A stretch of 64,000 nt of DNA from Arthrobacter sp. 35W (lineage in GTDB: Bacteria; Actinomycetota; Actinomycetes; Actinomycetales; Micrococcaceae): positions 434,001 through 498,000 of the forward strand of contig NZ_KI519455.1 of the NCBI RefSeq assembly GCF_000482545.1, in the 5' to 3' direction. The position numbers and the translations under genes were made by a program. Shown piece by piece: positions 16,178 to 25,203 of this stretch (positions are counted from its first letter, which is position 1; each line of letters starts with the position of its first letter). Below the pieces are notes generated by a model. It saw only the letters and a program-made list of their open reading frames with translations, was not told the DNA's origin and searched no databases.

Positions 16178-17590
16178 ATGACTGCGTCCCTGACCACCCT
16201 GACAACGGCCCTTGATCCCGCGATGCTGGCGGAGATTCCGGCCGGTTTGCCGGCACATCTTCCAGCAGGTTTCCCAAACGCTCGCCCGGCGGGCGGCCTG
16301 GCCGGCTTCTTGGACATCCCTGGGGCGCTGTGCTGGATCCGCCGCGGCGAGGGTCTGGTGGCCTTTGGCGAGGTGGCGCGATTCACAGGCCATGGACCCA
16401 CCCGCTTCTCCGATGCCGAGGACTGGTGGAAGGCGCTGCTGGCCGCCGGCGCCGCCACCGGACGGGTTGTCGACCACATCAGGATGCCGGGCACCGGCCC
16501 CCTGGCCTTCGGCAGCTTCGCCTTCTCCAAGACGTCCGCCTACGACTCGACGCTGATCGTGCCGAGGCTGGTGCTGGGCCTGCGCGAGGGCACCGTGTGG
16601 CTGACCCAGCTCAGCATGGATGGAACCCTCCCCACCGCCGGCTCGGCGCACCGTGAACTGGCGGCCCTGCTGGCCGGTGCCCTGACCGCGGACGCCGGTG
16701 CCGCACCGGCCCTGGCTGGTCCGGCCGCCGCGTCCATCTCCATGAACGGAAACGACCCCCATCTGGCCACCGGCTCGCTGACCGAGCAGGAGTGGATGGA
16801 CTCCGTCTCGGCGGGCGTGGCGGCCATTGCCACCTCCGGCCTGGAAAAGGTGGTGCTCGCCCGCGACGTCGTTGCCACCCTGGACTCCCCCATCTCCCGC
16901 GGGGCTATTCTGCGCACACTGGCCGACCGCTACAGCGAATGCTGGACCTACGGTGTCGGCTCGCTGGTCGGAGCCACTCCGGAGATGCTGATCAAGGTGG
17001 AGGGCAGCCGGGCGCAGGCGCGCGTGCTGGCCGGAACCCTGGACCGCCAGGACGAGCCCGACGGCGCCACGGCCTTTGCCTCCGAGGTTCTGGGCGGCTC
17101 GGCCAAGCAGCGCCAGGAGCATGATTTCGCCGTCCGCTCGCTGACCCGGCAGCTGGCCCCCTTTGCCACGGATCTGAGCGTTCCGTCGGAGCCGTTCATC
17201 CTGGAACTGCCCAATGTGTGGCACCTGGCCTCCGATGTCAGCGCCGAACTGGCCGGCACCGGCACCCACATGCCGACGTCGCTGGCCCTCGTCGAGGCCC
17301 TGCACCCCACAGCGGCGGTCTGCGGCACCCCGCGCGAGGCCGCCGGGGAACTGATCCTGGAACTGGAGAAGATGGACCGCGGCCCCTACGCCGGGCCCGT
17401 TGGCTGGCTCGACGGCGCGGGCAATGGCGAGTGGGGCATCGCCCTGCGCGGCGCCGTCGTCGAGGATCCGGTGACGGTGCGGCTCTATGCCGGAGCCGGC
17501 ATCGTGGAAGCCTCGGATCCAGCGGCCGAGCTCGCCGAAACGTGGGCCAAATTCCGCCCCATGCTGCAGGCCCTGGGCCTGCACACCTAG
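16178..17590 (+). CDS. menF: Isochorismate synthase MenF
   Basis: A 470-residue chorismate-utilising enzyme that isomerises chorismate to isochorismate, the entry to menaquinone synthesis. The C-terminal chorismate-binding domain shows GLEKVVLARD with the catalytic lysine, GVGSLVGATPEML, ALHPTAAVCGTPREAA and GPYAGPVGWLDG. The N-terminal 170 residues are the variable domain seen in MenF, DhbC and EntC relatives. Isochorismate synthase for a siderophore would be an alternative, but the divergent menG and the menD and menC genes within 7 kb favour menaquinone. Confidence 0.9.
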   Translation: MTASLTTLTTALDPAMLAEIPAGLPAHLPAGFPNARPAGGLAGFLDIPGALCWIRRGEGLVAFGEVARFTGHGPTRFSDAEDWWKALLAAGAATGRVVDHIRMPGTGPLAFGSFAFSKTSAYDSTLIVPRLVLGLREGTVWLTQLSMDGTLPTAGSAHRELAALLAGALTADAGAAPALAGPAAASISMNGNDPHLATGSLTEQEWMDSVSAGVAAIATSGLEKVVLARDVVATLDSPISRGAILRTLADRYSECWTYGVGSLVGATPEMLIKVEGSRAQARVLAGTLDRQDEPDGATAFASEVLGGSAKQRQEHDFAVRSLTRQLAPFATDLSVPSEPFILELPNVWHLASDVSAELAGTGTHMPTSLALVEALHPTAAVCGTPREAAGELILELEKMDRGPYAGPVGWLDGAGNGEWGIALRGAVVEDPVTVRLYAGAGIVEASDPAAELAETWAKFRPMLQALGLHT

Positions 17591-17760
17591 CCTGGAGGGC
17601 AGCGCAGGGCCCTGGGAAGGACCCGGAATGCGGCCAAGAACGGCCAAACCCGCACAGTTCCGGCCGCCGCCAAGGCTGTGTCTGGAATTTCGGACAGGAG
17701 TGATTCCAAAGCTCTTGCGGAGGCCCCGGTAAAGTTGTCCAATAGTGAAACGCTGTTTAC

Positions 17761-17776
17761 CGTGATGCACATCACA
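17761..17776. promoter_or_regulatory. Crp/GlxR-type box upstream of the amino-acid ABC importer
   Basis: CGTGATGCACATCACA fits the Crp/GlxR consensus TGTGA-N6-TCACA at nine of ten fixed positions. It lies 59 bases before the solute-binding protein start, just upstream of a possible -10 (TACACT at 17785), a place suited to an activator that overlaps the -35 region. The rest of 17591-17834 shows no gene. Confidence 0.6.
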
Positions 17777-17834
17777 AGTGGTCGTACACTATTACCTAGC
17801 ACCTCGCACCGTCCCATGACACAAAGGGTAAAAA

Positions 17835-18764
17835 ATGCCTATCTCATCCAAACTGAGTGTTCGTTTGGCCGCCATCGCCGCCATCGCCGTACTGGCACTG
17901 ACCGGCTGCACCAATGCCTCCCAAACAGGCGGCACGCCGGGTACCTCGGGGGCAGCGTCCTTCGACCCGTCCACCGTGGCCAAGGACGATGCCCTGGCCG
18001 CCATGCTGCCGGACTCGCTCAAGGGCAAGGACACCATCACGGTTGGCTCGGACACCTCATACGCCCCGGCCGAGTTCCTCGGTCCGGACGGCCAGACCGC
18101 AGTCGGCTACGACGTCGACTTCGCCAAGGCCATCGCCGCGACGCTGGGCAAGAAGGTCCAGGTGCAGACCGCCGAGTTCACGGGCATCATCCCCGCCCTG
18201 GGCACCAAGTACGATCTCGGCATTTCCTCCTTCACGGTCAACCCGGAGCGCCTTCAGGCCGTGAACATGGTCACGTACTTCAACGCCGGCGTCCTGTGGG
18301 CCGTCCAGAAGGGCAACCCGAAGAAGATCAGCCTTGACGACATCTGCGGCAAGTCCGTGGGCGTCCAGACCGGCACCGTCGAAGAGGACCCGGACGTCTC
18401 CGGCCGCTCCAAGGCCTGCTCCGACGCCGGCAAGCCCGCCATCAACATCGTCACGCTGAAGAACCAGACTGATGTCACCACGCGCCTGGTCAACGGCAGC
18501 ATCGACGCCATGAGCGCCGACTCGCCGATCATCGGCTACGCCCTGTCCCAGACAGGCGACCAGCTGGAAACCCTGGGCAAGGTCTACGACGCTGCGCCCC
18601 AGGGCATCATCATCGCCAAGGAAGACAAGGCTCTGGCCGAGCTCATCACCAAGGTGATGAACAAGCTCATTGAGAATGGCACCTACGGCAAGATCCTCTC
18701 CACCTGGAACAACGCCGACGGCGCCATCACCAAGTCCGAGCTCAACCCGGCGGTTTCGAGTTGA
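17835..18764 (+). CDS. Amino-acid ABC transporter substrate-binding lipoprotein
   Basis: A 309-residue extracellular lipoprotein of the polar amino-acid binding family (SBP_bac_3). A hydrophobic signal segment ends in the lipobox LTGC near residues 21-24, where the cysteine would be acylated. The mature part begins after a low-complexity linker, with DTITVGSDTSYAPAEFLG and GYDVDFAKAIA typical of the family. It is followed by permease and ATPase genes with TTGA and ATGA overlaps, forming a compact import operon. Ligand specificity (glutamate, glutamine, basic or other amino acid) cannot be settled from sequence alone. Confidence 0.92.
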   Translation: MPISSKLSVRLAAIAAIAVLALTGCTNASQTGGTPGTSGAASFDPSTVAKDDALAAMLPDSLKGKDTITVGSDTSYAPAEFLGPDGQTAVGYDVDFAKAIAATLGKKVQVQTAEFTGIIPALGTKYDLGISSFTVNPERLQAVNMVTYFNAGVLWAVQKGNPKKISLDDICGKSVGVQTGTVEEDPDVSGRSKACSDAGKPAINIVTLKNQTDVTTRLVNGSIDAMSADSPIIGYALSQTGDQLETLGKVYDAAPQGIIIAKEDKALAELITKVMNKLIENGTYGKILSTWNNADGAITKSELNPAVSS

Positions 18765-19759
18765 GCCAGACCGCAAAACGCGGCAGTTTCGCCGGCCCGG
18801 ATGACGGAGTGGAGCGCATCAATGCGGTTCCGGTCCGTCACCCGGGCCGGTGGGTCGGGGCCGCCATCATCGTGCTCGTCCTGGCCATCACCGCCCAGTC
18901 CCTGATCACGAACCCCCGCTTCCACTGGGACCTCGTGGGCACCTACCTGCTGGACACCCTCGTCGTCCAAGGCATCGGCTGGACCCTGATCCTCACCGTC
19001 TCCTCGATGGTCATCGCGATCGCCCTGGCCATCATGCTGGCCTTCATGCGCCAATCCGAGAACCCGCTCTTCCGCTACGTCTCCTGGGTCTGGGTCTGGT
19101 TCTTCCGCGGCACCCCCGTCTACACCCAGCTCGTCTTCTGGGGCCTCGTCGCGACCCTGTACCCCAAGATCATCATCGGCGTCCCCTTCGGCCCCGAATG
19201 GTTCTCCATGGACACCCAGACCGTGGTCAACGCCACCGTCGCAGCGATCCTGGGCCTGGGCCTGAACGAATCCGCCTACCTCGCCGAGATCTTCCGCGCC
19301 GGCCTGAAATCCGTGGACAACGGCCAGATGGAGGCCGCCGAGGCCCTGGGCATGCGCCGCTCCAAGATCATGTGGCGCATCATCCTGCCCCAGGCCATGC
19401 GCGTGATCGTCCCCCCGACCGGCAACGAAACCATCGGCATGCTCAAAACCACCTCCCTGGTCCTGGCCGTGCCCTTCACCTACGACCTGACCTTCGTCAC
19501 GAACACCATCGCGAACCGCATCTACCAGCCCATCCCGCTGCTGATCGTCGCCGCGTTCTGGTACCTGCTGGTCACCTCCGTGCTCATGGTCGGCCAGTTC
19601 TACATCGAACGCCACTTCGGCAAGGGCGTGGACAACCTCACCAAGGCCCCCGTCAAACCCGCCGCCGTGGCCGCCGCCGTCGCCCACGCCCACAACCCCG
19701 CCGCCCCGGCAGACCCGGAACCGGCGGCCCCGACCAGTGAAGGCGGCACCACGCCATGA
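18761..19759 (+). CDS. Polar amino-acid ABC transporter permease
   Basis: A 332-residue permease of the HisM/GlnP type. Several membrane segments are visible (about residues 30-50, 60-90 and beyond), with the EAA loop [20 protein letters not shown] that contacts the ATPase. The TTG at 18761 was chosen because it forms a TTGA overlap with the stop of the binding-protein gene, matching the ATGA junction at the other end. The last 50 residues are Ala/Pro-rich and probably disordered. No second permease is present, so a homodimer is expected. Confidence 0.91.
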   Translation: MSQTAKRGSFAGPDDGVERINAVPVRHPGRWVGAAIIVLVLAITAQSLITNPRFHWDLVGTYLLDTLVVQGIGWTLILTVSSMVIAIALAIMLAFMRQSENPLFRYVSWVWVWFFRGTPVYTQLVFWGLVATLYPKIIIGVPFGPEWFSMDTQTVVNATVAAILGLGLNESAYLAEIFRAGLKSVDNGQMEAAEALGMRRSKIMWRIILPQAMRVIVPPTGNETIGMLKTTSLVLAVPFTYDLTFVTNTIANRIYQPIPLLIVAAFWYLLVTSVLMVGQFYIERHFGKGVDNLTKAPVKPAAVAAAVAHAHNPAAPADPEPAAPTSEGGTTP

Positions 19760-20556
19760 CCACCACCGCCACCGGCACCCCCGGACGGGCCGGCACCGAC
19801 CCGCTCGTCAGGATTGAGGGCGTGCACAAGTTCTTCGGCGAGCACCACGTGCTGCGCGGCATCGACATGACCGTCCAGCCCGGGGAGGTGTCCGTGATCA
19901 TCGGCCCCTCCGGCTCGGGCAAGTCGACCCTGCTGCGCTGCATCAACCTGCTCGAAACGATCTCCGCCGGCCGCATCCAGGTCCGCGAGGACCTCATCGG
20001 CTACAAGGAGGTCAACGGGCGCCTGCACGATTTGTCCACGAAGGCCATCGCGAACCAGCGCCGGGAGATCGGCATGGTCTTCCAACGCTTCAACCTGTTC
20101 CCGCACAAGACCGCGCTGGCCAACATCATGGAGGCCCCCACCCAGGTCAAGCGCCAGTCCAAGACCGCCGCCCGCACCGCGGCCCTGGAACTGCTGGACC
20201 GGGTCGGGCTGGCCGAGAGGGCCAACCACTACCCGTCCCAGCTCTCCGGCGGGCAGCAGCAGCGCGTCGCGATCGCCCGCGCCCTGGCCATGGAACCAGA
20301 ACTGATGCTCTTCGACGAGCCGACCTCCGCCCTGGACCCCGAACTCGTCGGGGACGTGCTGAACGTGATGAAGGACCTCGCGAAGTCGGGCATGACGATG
20401 ATCGTGGTCACCCACGAGATCGGCTTCGCCCGCGAGGTCGGAGACACGCTGACCTTCATGGACGGCGGCGTCGTCGTTGAAACCGGCAACCCCCGCCAGA
20501 TCATCGCCAACCCCCAGCACGCCCGCACCAAGGAATTCCTCTCCCGCGTCCTCTAA
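19756..20556 (+). CDS. Polar amino-acid ABC transporter ATP-binding protein
   Basis: A 266-residue GlnQ/HisP-type ATPase. Walker [10 protein letters not shown] is near residues 52-60, Q-loop [11 protein letters not shown], signature [15 protein letters not shown] and Walker [15 protein letters not shown]. The start overlaps the permease stop (ATGA). It completes the three-gene importer, and a 15-bp terminator hairpin follows 26 bases after its stop. Confidence 0.94.
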   Translation: MTTTATGTPGRAGTDPLVRIEGVHKFFGEHHVLRGIDMTVQPGEVSVIIGPSGSGKSTLLRCINLLETISAGRIQVREDLIGYKEVNGRLHDLSTKAIANQRREIGMVFQRFNLFPHKTALANIMEAPTQVKRQSKTAARTAALELLDRVGLAERANHYPSQLSGGQQQRVAIARALAMEPELMLFDEPTSALDPELVGDVLNVMKDLAKSGMTMIVVTHEIGFAREVGDTLTFMDGGVVVETGNPRQIIANPQHARTKEFLSRVL

Positions 20557-20582
20557 CACCACCACATCCGGCATGCCGTGTG

Positions 20583-20616
20583 GATGGGCAGTGCTCCATG
20601 GGGAGCGCTGCCCATC
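20583..20616 (+). terminator. Terminator of the amino-acid importer operon
   Basis: GATGGGCAGTGCTCC (20583-20597) pairs with GGAGCGCTGCCCATC (20602-20616) over 15 bp including one G-U pair, with a 4-base loop. It lacks a clear U tract. Confidence 0.65.
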
Positions 20617-20729
20617 GACGCATCCGCCGGGATTCCGATAGGTTCTAGTTAGTCGATCAACCGGAGAAACCGGTTGGACAAAAACCGCACCGGACCTCCC
20701 GGCCGCACACACTTTGAAGGGTGAACATC

Positions 20730-21002
20730 ATGGCAAATGGCATCATCGGCAACGATCCCGCAGACATGGCCGACCTCATGGGCAAGCTGGACCACGCCGT
20801 GAACGAGATCCACAACCTCACCAACACCCTGGACTCCAAGGCCCAGAGCGTGCGCTGGGAGGGCCAGGACGCCAACAACTTCAAGCACTCCCAGTGGCCG
20901 GACCACAAGCGCGGCCTGAAGCAGATCGCCGCACAGCTCGAAGAGGTCAAGAACACCGTCAAGCGCCAGAAGGAAGAGCAGGAGCGCACCTCCTCGCACT
21001 AG
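20730..21002 (+). CDS. WXG100-like small helical protein
   Basis: A 90-residue protein predicted to be two helices joined by a turn containing RWEGQDANNF, where W-E-G matches the WXG signature of ESAT-6-like proteins, and with a typical spacing of about 45 residues on each side. The ATG at 20730 was preferred to a GTG nine bases upstream because GAAGGGTG then sits at a normal distance. WXG100 proteins are usually ESX/type VII substrates, but no ESX ATPase, membrane component or LXG toxin is near; the gene stands alone between an importer operon and menD. The C-terminus is charged (Lys/Glu-rich) and lacks an evident YxxxD/E export motif. Confidence 0.62.
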   Translation: MANGIIGNDPADMADLMGKLDHAVNEIHNLTNTLDSKAQSVRWEGQDANNFKHSQWPDHKRGLKQIAAQLEEVKNTVKRQKEEQERTSSH

Positions 21003-21050
21003 CCCCAACCGGCGCCCCACGGGGGCGCACGGAGCGCACGGCACGCACCA

Positions 21051-21082
21051 AGGCCCGCGGAACCAACCGGTTCCGCGGGCCT
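21051..21082 (+). terminator. 14-bp stem-loop after the WXG-like gene
   Basis: AGGCCCGCGGAACC (21051-21064) and its exact complement (21069-21082) form a perfect 14-bp stem with an AACC loop, 48 bases beyond the stop of the WXG-like gene. No strong U tract follows. Confidence 0.6.
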
Positions 21083-21102
21083 CTCCGCGGTCATCAGCAA
21101 AA

Positions 21103-21159
21103 CTGTGCGACAGAAAACGCCCCAAAACCGGTGGTTTAGGAGCGTCTTCTGTCGCACAG
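21103..21159. terminator. Long hairpin between convergent WXG-like and menD genes
   Basis: Arms 21103-21120 (CTGTGCGACAGAAAACGC) and 21142-21159 pair at 17 of 18 positions, and an inner CCAAAACC/GGTTTAGG segment extends the stem. Placed between two convergent genes, it probably ends transcription from both strands, chiefly from menD. Confidence 0.6.
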
Positions 21160-21229
21160 ATGCGGGTGGGTGGAGCCAGCGCCGGTCCCAGGCGTCATCG
21201 GCCGGCGGCAGGCCGGCCCGGAGACAGCC

Positions 21230-23170
21230 CTACGCCAGCAGTGCCGCCCGGACCCGCTCGTGCAGGCCGCGCAGCCCCGCCCGCGACGTCTGCACTTCGA
21301 TGATGCTCCGCCCCTGCACCTCAGCGGCCAGCGCCGCGGACAGTCCGGACACGGTCTGCACCCGCTGGTGCGTCCAGCCGTAGGCCTGGGCCAGCGCGGC
21401 GAAGTCGGCCGACTGCGGCGTCCCAAAGAGGCGTTCGACGGCGTCCGTGTAGCCGGCGGCCGCGCCCAATGCGCCGTGTTCCAGCAGCGAGAAGATGCCC
21501 CCGCCGCCGTCGTTGAGCACCACCAGCTGTACGTCTGCGCCGCGCTCCCCCGTGCCCAGCAGCAGCGCTCCGGCATCATGGAGCAGCGTCAGATCGCCCA
21601 GCAGCACCCGGGTGGGGCGGCCGCTGGCCAAGGCGATGCCTGTCGCCGTGGCCACGGTGCCGTCGATGCCGGCAAGCCCGCGATTGGCGAAGACGGCAGG
21701 AACGTCCGCGGATCCAATCCCGTCCGACCCCCCGGACTGCGGAGGGGCCGGCGTGCCGGCCAGGTCAACGTCGCGGATGGGGTTGGAGGATCCCAGCACC
21801 AGGTTGCTGCCCGGGTCCGCGGCGGCACGGGCCCAGACGGCCCGGCCAAGCTGCAGCCCGTTGATGGTCGAGGCACCACCAGCATCCGCACCGGCCGCGG
21901 CGTCCTCCCAGGCACCATCGGCTTCGGCCGCCAACACCCCATTGAGCGCTGCTTCGGCCTTGGCGGCGGCACTCTGCCACGCCCCAAGCCAGCCGTCCGG
22001 GCCGTGTCCGGCAAAGCCAGCCAGCTGGTCCCACTGCGTGAGCACCAGCTCGGGGCGGCGGCCCGGCTCGAACCAGGACACGGGACGCGGAAGGTACAGT
22101 GCGCGCTCAATGTCGGTGCGGGCCAACAGCGCGGCCACCGGCCTGGACAGCGTGGGCCGGCCAAAGACCACCACGCGCTCAATCGGGAAGGCGCTGCCCG
22201 GACCGAACTGCTCCAACAGCAGCCGGTAGGGGCCCACGGCGTTGGGCCCATAGCGGGCATTGGACGACGGCTCCGCCAGCAGCGGCAGCCCGAGGGTGCG
22301 GGCAAAAATCTCCGCCGATGACCCGGCGCCGTGGCCGGCCAGAACCACGGTGCGGTGCTCCGTCCGCGGAACGGCGGGTGCCGTTGGATCCCCGGCGACT
22401 GTCTCGGCGAAGTAGTCGGCCAGGATGTTGGCAGCTGCCTCGGCCGCCGAGGTCTGGGCTCCCGGGGCCGCGCCGGCTCCGCCGTCGGGCACCCCGACGC
22501 CATCGGTCGTCCCGGCCACGACGGCGTCGGCGCCCGGGGTGGAGTCCGCGTCCGCTGGCTCCGGAGCCTGCCCGGCGTCGGCCGCGGTGCCGGGCTCCGG
22601 CCGCCGGGACAGCCAGCCACTGCCGTCCAGCGGCGGCGTCAGCGGATCCCGGAAGGCCAGATTGACCTGCACCGGACCTGCGGGAACGCCGGCCAGCCGG
22701 CCCTGCGCTGCGCTGAGGCCCGTGGCCACGGCCGAGGTGGGATCCATGCCGGCCGGAACATCCGTGGCAAAACGCACGTGTTCGCCGAAGAGGTCCAGCT
22801 GCATCGTGGTCTGGTTGGCGCCCGTGCCCCGGAGCTCCTCCGGACGGTCGGCCGAGAGCACCACCAGTGGCACACCGGCGTGGTTGGCCTCCATCACCGC
22901 CGGCAGCAGATTCCCGACGGCGGTTCCCGAGGTGGTCACGACGGCCGCGGGCGCTCCCCCGCCCAGCGCCAGTCCCAGCGCCGTGAAGCCGGCAACGCGT
23001 TCGTCGATCCGGACGTGCACCTCCAGCCGGCCATCGGCCACCGCCTCGGCCAGGGCGTAGGCCAGCGGGGCGCTGCGGGACCCCGGTGCCACCACCACAT
23101 GCCGGACCCCGGCATTTTCGAGGGCATCGACTACCAGGCGGGCGGAATCCATTGAACCAAGAAAAGTCAC
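21230..23170 (-). CDS. menD: SEPHCHC synthase MenD
   Basis: A 646-residue thiamine-diphosphate enzyme that joins 2-oxoglutarate and isochorismate. The N-terminal pyrimidine-binding domain shows VVVAPGSRSAPLAYALAEA and the conserved ERVAGFTALGLALG; the C-terminal diphosphate domain shows GDLTLLHDAG and LNDGGGGIFSLL. It is longer than the usual 550-580 residues because of an Ala/Asp/Gly-rich insertion around residues 190-245 and another near 415. A GTG at 23170 is given as start; an in-frame ATG 18 bases later is an alternative. It follows menC with a 35-base gap, so menC-menD form an operon. Confidence 0.92.
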   Translation of the reverse strand: MTFLGSMDSARLVVDALENAGVRHVVVAPGSRSAPLAYALAEAVADGRLEVHVRIDERVAGFTALGLALGGGAPAAVVTTSGTAVGNLLPAVMEANHAGVPLVVLSADRPEELRGTGANQTTMQLDLFGEHVRFATDVPAGMDPTSAVATGLSAAQGRLAGVPAGPVQVNLAFRDPLTPPLDGSGWLSRRPEPGTAADAGQAPEPADADSTPGADAVVAGTTDGVGVPDGGAGAAPGAQTSAAEAAANILADYFAETVAGDPTAPAVPRTEHRTVVLAGHGAGSSAEIFARTLGLPLLAEPSSNARYGPNAVGPYRLLLEQFGPGSAFPIERVVVFGRPTLSRPVAALLARTDIERALYLPRPVSWFEPGRRPELVLTQWDQLAGFAGHGPDGWLGAWQSAAAKAEAALNGVLAAEADGAWEDAAAGADAGGASTINGLQLGRAVWARAAADPGSNLVLGSSNPIRDVDLAGTPAPPQSGGSDGIGSADVPAVFANRGLAGIDGTVATATGIALASGRPTRVLLGDLTLLHDAGALLLGTGERGADVQLVVLNDGGGGIFSLLEHGALGAAAGYTDAVERLFGTPQSADFAALAQAYGWTHQRVQTVSGLSAALAAEVQGRSIIEVQTSRAGLRGLHERVRAALLA

Positions 23171-23205
23171 GTCCCCATCTAACCACCGCGGCGGTGGGGG
23201 CCTCG

Positions 23206-24192
23206 TCAGCCGGCGGCCAGCACCCGGTGGCAGCGGGCCAGCCGCTCACGCCACCACACGGTCCGCTCGGCCGGGGCGGCATACCGGACCAGCAGGTGCG
23301 GATCCGCAGCCACATCGCGCACGGTGATGCCGCCGTCGAGCGCCACCAGGGATTCCTCCACCACATCCCCGGCCATGAGCGCCACCGTCCCCAGCCCGCA
23401 GGCGTAGGGCAGTTGGGGCAGCGCGGCGGCCAGGGCGATGCCCGCACGGATGCCCACGGAACTGTCCAGCGCGGAGCTCACCACGGCCGGCAGTCCCGCC
23501 TGGGCAACAATCTCCAAGGCCCGGCGCACGCCACCCAGGGGTGCCGCCTTCACAATGATCAGGTCTGCAGCCCCGGCGCGGGCCACGGCCAGCGGGTCGG
23601 TGGCCTTGCGCACGCTTTCGTCAGCGGCGATGAGAATCCCCAGCCCCGCGACGTCGCGGCGCACCTGCGCGAGTCCGTCGATGCTGGGCACCGGCTGCTC
23701 GGCGTATTCCAAGACGTACGGCGCCAGGGCCCGCAGAGCGTCCACGGCCTCGGGCACGGTCCAACCGCCGTTGGCATCAATGCGGATGGCGGCGTCCGGC
23801 AGCGCCGCACGAACCGCTGCCACGCGGGCCAGATCGTCCGCCAGCTCCTGCCCGCGTTCGGCCACCTTGATTTTGACGGTGTGCACGGAGTCGAAGGACG
23901 CCAACACCGCCGCCACGTCGGACGCCGGCACGGCCGGAACTGTAGCGTTCACCGGGATCCATTGGCGCAGTGGTTCGGGGAAGCCCTCCCAGCCCGCCTC
24001 GATGGCAGCGGCCAGCCAGCGCGAGGACTCCTCGTCGTCGTACTCCACGAAGGGTCCAAACTCCGCCCAGCCGGCCGGACCATCCAACAGCAACAACTCG
24101 CGCTCCAGCACCCCGCGGAACTTCACGCGCATGGGCAGCACCACCACATGGGCGGCGTCGAGCAAGTGGTCCAGATCGGGAAGGGCAGCCAT
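23206..24192 (-). CDS. menC: o-Succinylbenzoate synthase MenC
   Basis: A 328-residue enolase-superfamily enzyme that dehydrates SHCHC to o-succinylbenzoate. Seen in order are TVKIKVAERG with the KxK pair, RIDANGGWTV with a metal-binding aspartate, YAEQPV with the glutamate, IAADESV with the third metal ligand, and IIVKAAPLGG with the second catalytic lysine. It is the first gene of the leftward menC-menD operon and diverges from a PAP2 phosphatase gene across 76 bases. Confidence 0.92.
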   Translation of the reverse strand: MAALPDLDHLLDAAHVVVLPMRVKFRGVLERELLLLDGPAGWAEFGPFVEYDDEESSRWLAAAIEAGWEGFPEPLRQWIPVNATVPAVPASDVAAVLASFDSVHTVKIKVAERGQELADDLARVAAVRAALPDAAIRIDANGGWTVPEAVDALRALAPYVLEYAEQPVPSIDGLAQVRRDVAGLGILIAADESVRKATDPLAVARAGAADLIIVKAAPLGGVRRALEIVAQAGLPAVVSSALDSSVGIRAGIALAAALPQLPYACGLGTVALMAGDVVEESLVALDGGITVRDVAADPHLLVRYAAPAERTVWWRERLARCHRVLAAG

Positions 24193-24268
24193 GAAATCAC
24201 TGTACTGCCGTGCATGGCGGCCACCGGTTCCCGGGTTGCTCCCATGTTTATGTGGGAGCCTTGTAGGG

Positions 24269-25174
24269 ATGAGTTCGACAACAGGGACAGCCTCGATGTC
24301 CGCACGGCAGGCGGCCCCGCATGCCGTGCTCTTTTGGCTGGGCGCGGTGGCCTCGGTGCTGGGCCTGGTGGCCTGCTATCTGTTCTTCGTCGGCACCACC
24401 ACCGGGCAGTTCATCGACGAGTCGGCCCTGGCCGAGGCGCCGCGGGTCCAGGCCGTGATCGGCACTCCGGTGGCACAGTTCCTGGATGCGCTCCCGGCCA
24501 CCTCCGCGGTGATCGCCGCCGTCGTCGTCCTCTTCGTGACACTGGCCCGGCGCCGCTGGAAGGCTGCCGGCATCGCCCTCGCCGCCATGGCCGCTGCCAA
24601 TGTCTCCACCCAGCTGCTCAAGACGGCCCTGCCGGACAGGCCCGACGTCGGTGTCGCCACCTTGATGTTGAACTCGCTGCCGTCCGGCCACAGCACCCTG
24701 GCTGCCTCCGCCGCCGCCGCGGTGTTCCTGGTGGTCTCCCCGCGCTGGCGCCCCGCCGCGGCATTTCTTGGCGGCAGCTACGCAATTGCCTGCGGAGTCT
24801 CCACACTGGTCAACCAGTGGCACCGCCCCTCAGATGTAGTGGCTGCCTTCCTGGTGGTCGCGCTGTGGACCCTGCCTGCGGCACTGGTGATCATGCGCAC
24901 CGGATCACAGTGGAACGTCTGGGCCGGCTACGGCGAGCACTGGGCAGCCTCGCGCTGGTGGCCGGTGCTCGGCCTGCTCCTTGGTGCCGGTGCGGCCGGA
25001 GTGGGCTGTCTGGTCCTGGCGCCCGTGCTGCCCGGCACCGCTGCAGCGTCCAGCGTGGTCAACTACTTTTGGGCCGGCGTCGCCCTGATCATGGCCTGCG
25101 GCTATCTGCTGACGATGGCGGGGACGCTGCTGCTGGGCGGACAGGCACGACGGCGGCAGCTGCCCACGCGCTGA
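24269..25174 (+). CDS. PAP2 family phosphatase, integral membrane
   Basis: A 301-residue membrane phosphatase of the PAP2 superfamily, acting on lipid phosphates or prenyl diphosphates. The three catalytic motifs are present: KTALPDRP, PSGHSTL and the third around STLVNQWHRPSDVV. Several membrane segments lie before and after. The start is uncertain: ATG 24269 has GGGAG ten bases upstream, while an in-frame ATG at 24296 has GGGA seven bases upstream. It diverges from menC and converges tightly on the MFS gene. Undecaprenyl-diphosphate recycling is possible but unproven. Confidence 0.87.
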   Translation: MSSTTGTASMSARQAAPHAVLFWLGAVASVLGLVACYLFFVGTTTGQFIDESALAEAPRVQAVIGTPVAQFLDALPATSAVIAAVVVLFVTLARRRWKAAGIALAAMAAANVSTQLLKTALPDRPDVGVATLMLNSLPSGHSTLAASAAAAVFLVVSPRWRPAAAFLGGSYAIACGVSTLVNQWHRPSDVVAAFLVVALWTLPAALVIMRTGSQWNVWAGYGEHWAASRWWPVLGLLLGAGAAGVGCLVLAPVLPGTAAASSVVNYFWAGVALIMACGYLLTMAGTLLLGGQARRRQLPTR

Positions 25175-25203
25175 CTGGATCCGGCTGTTCCGGCGGCACT
25201 CGT

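Noticed and set aside
16055-17770. Open frame of about 571 codons opposite menF
   Set aside because: Composition is Gly/Arg/Gln-rich without domains; menF on the other strand carries all expected motifs.
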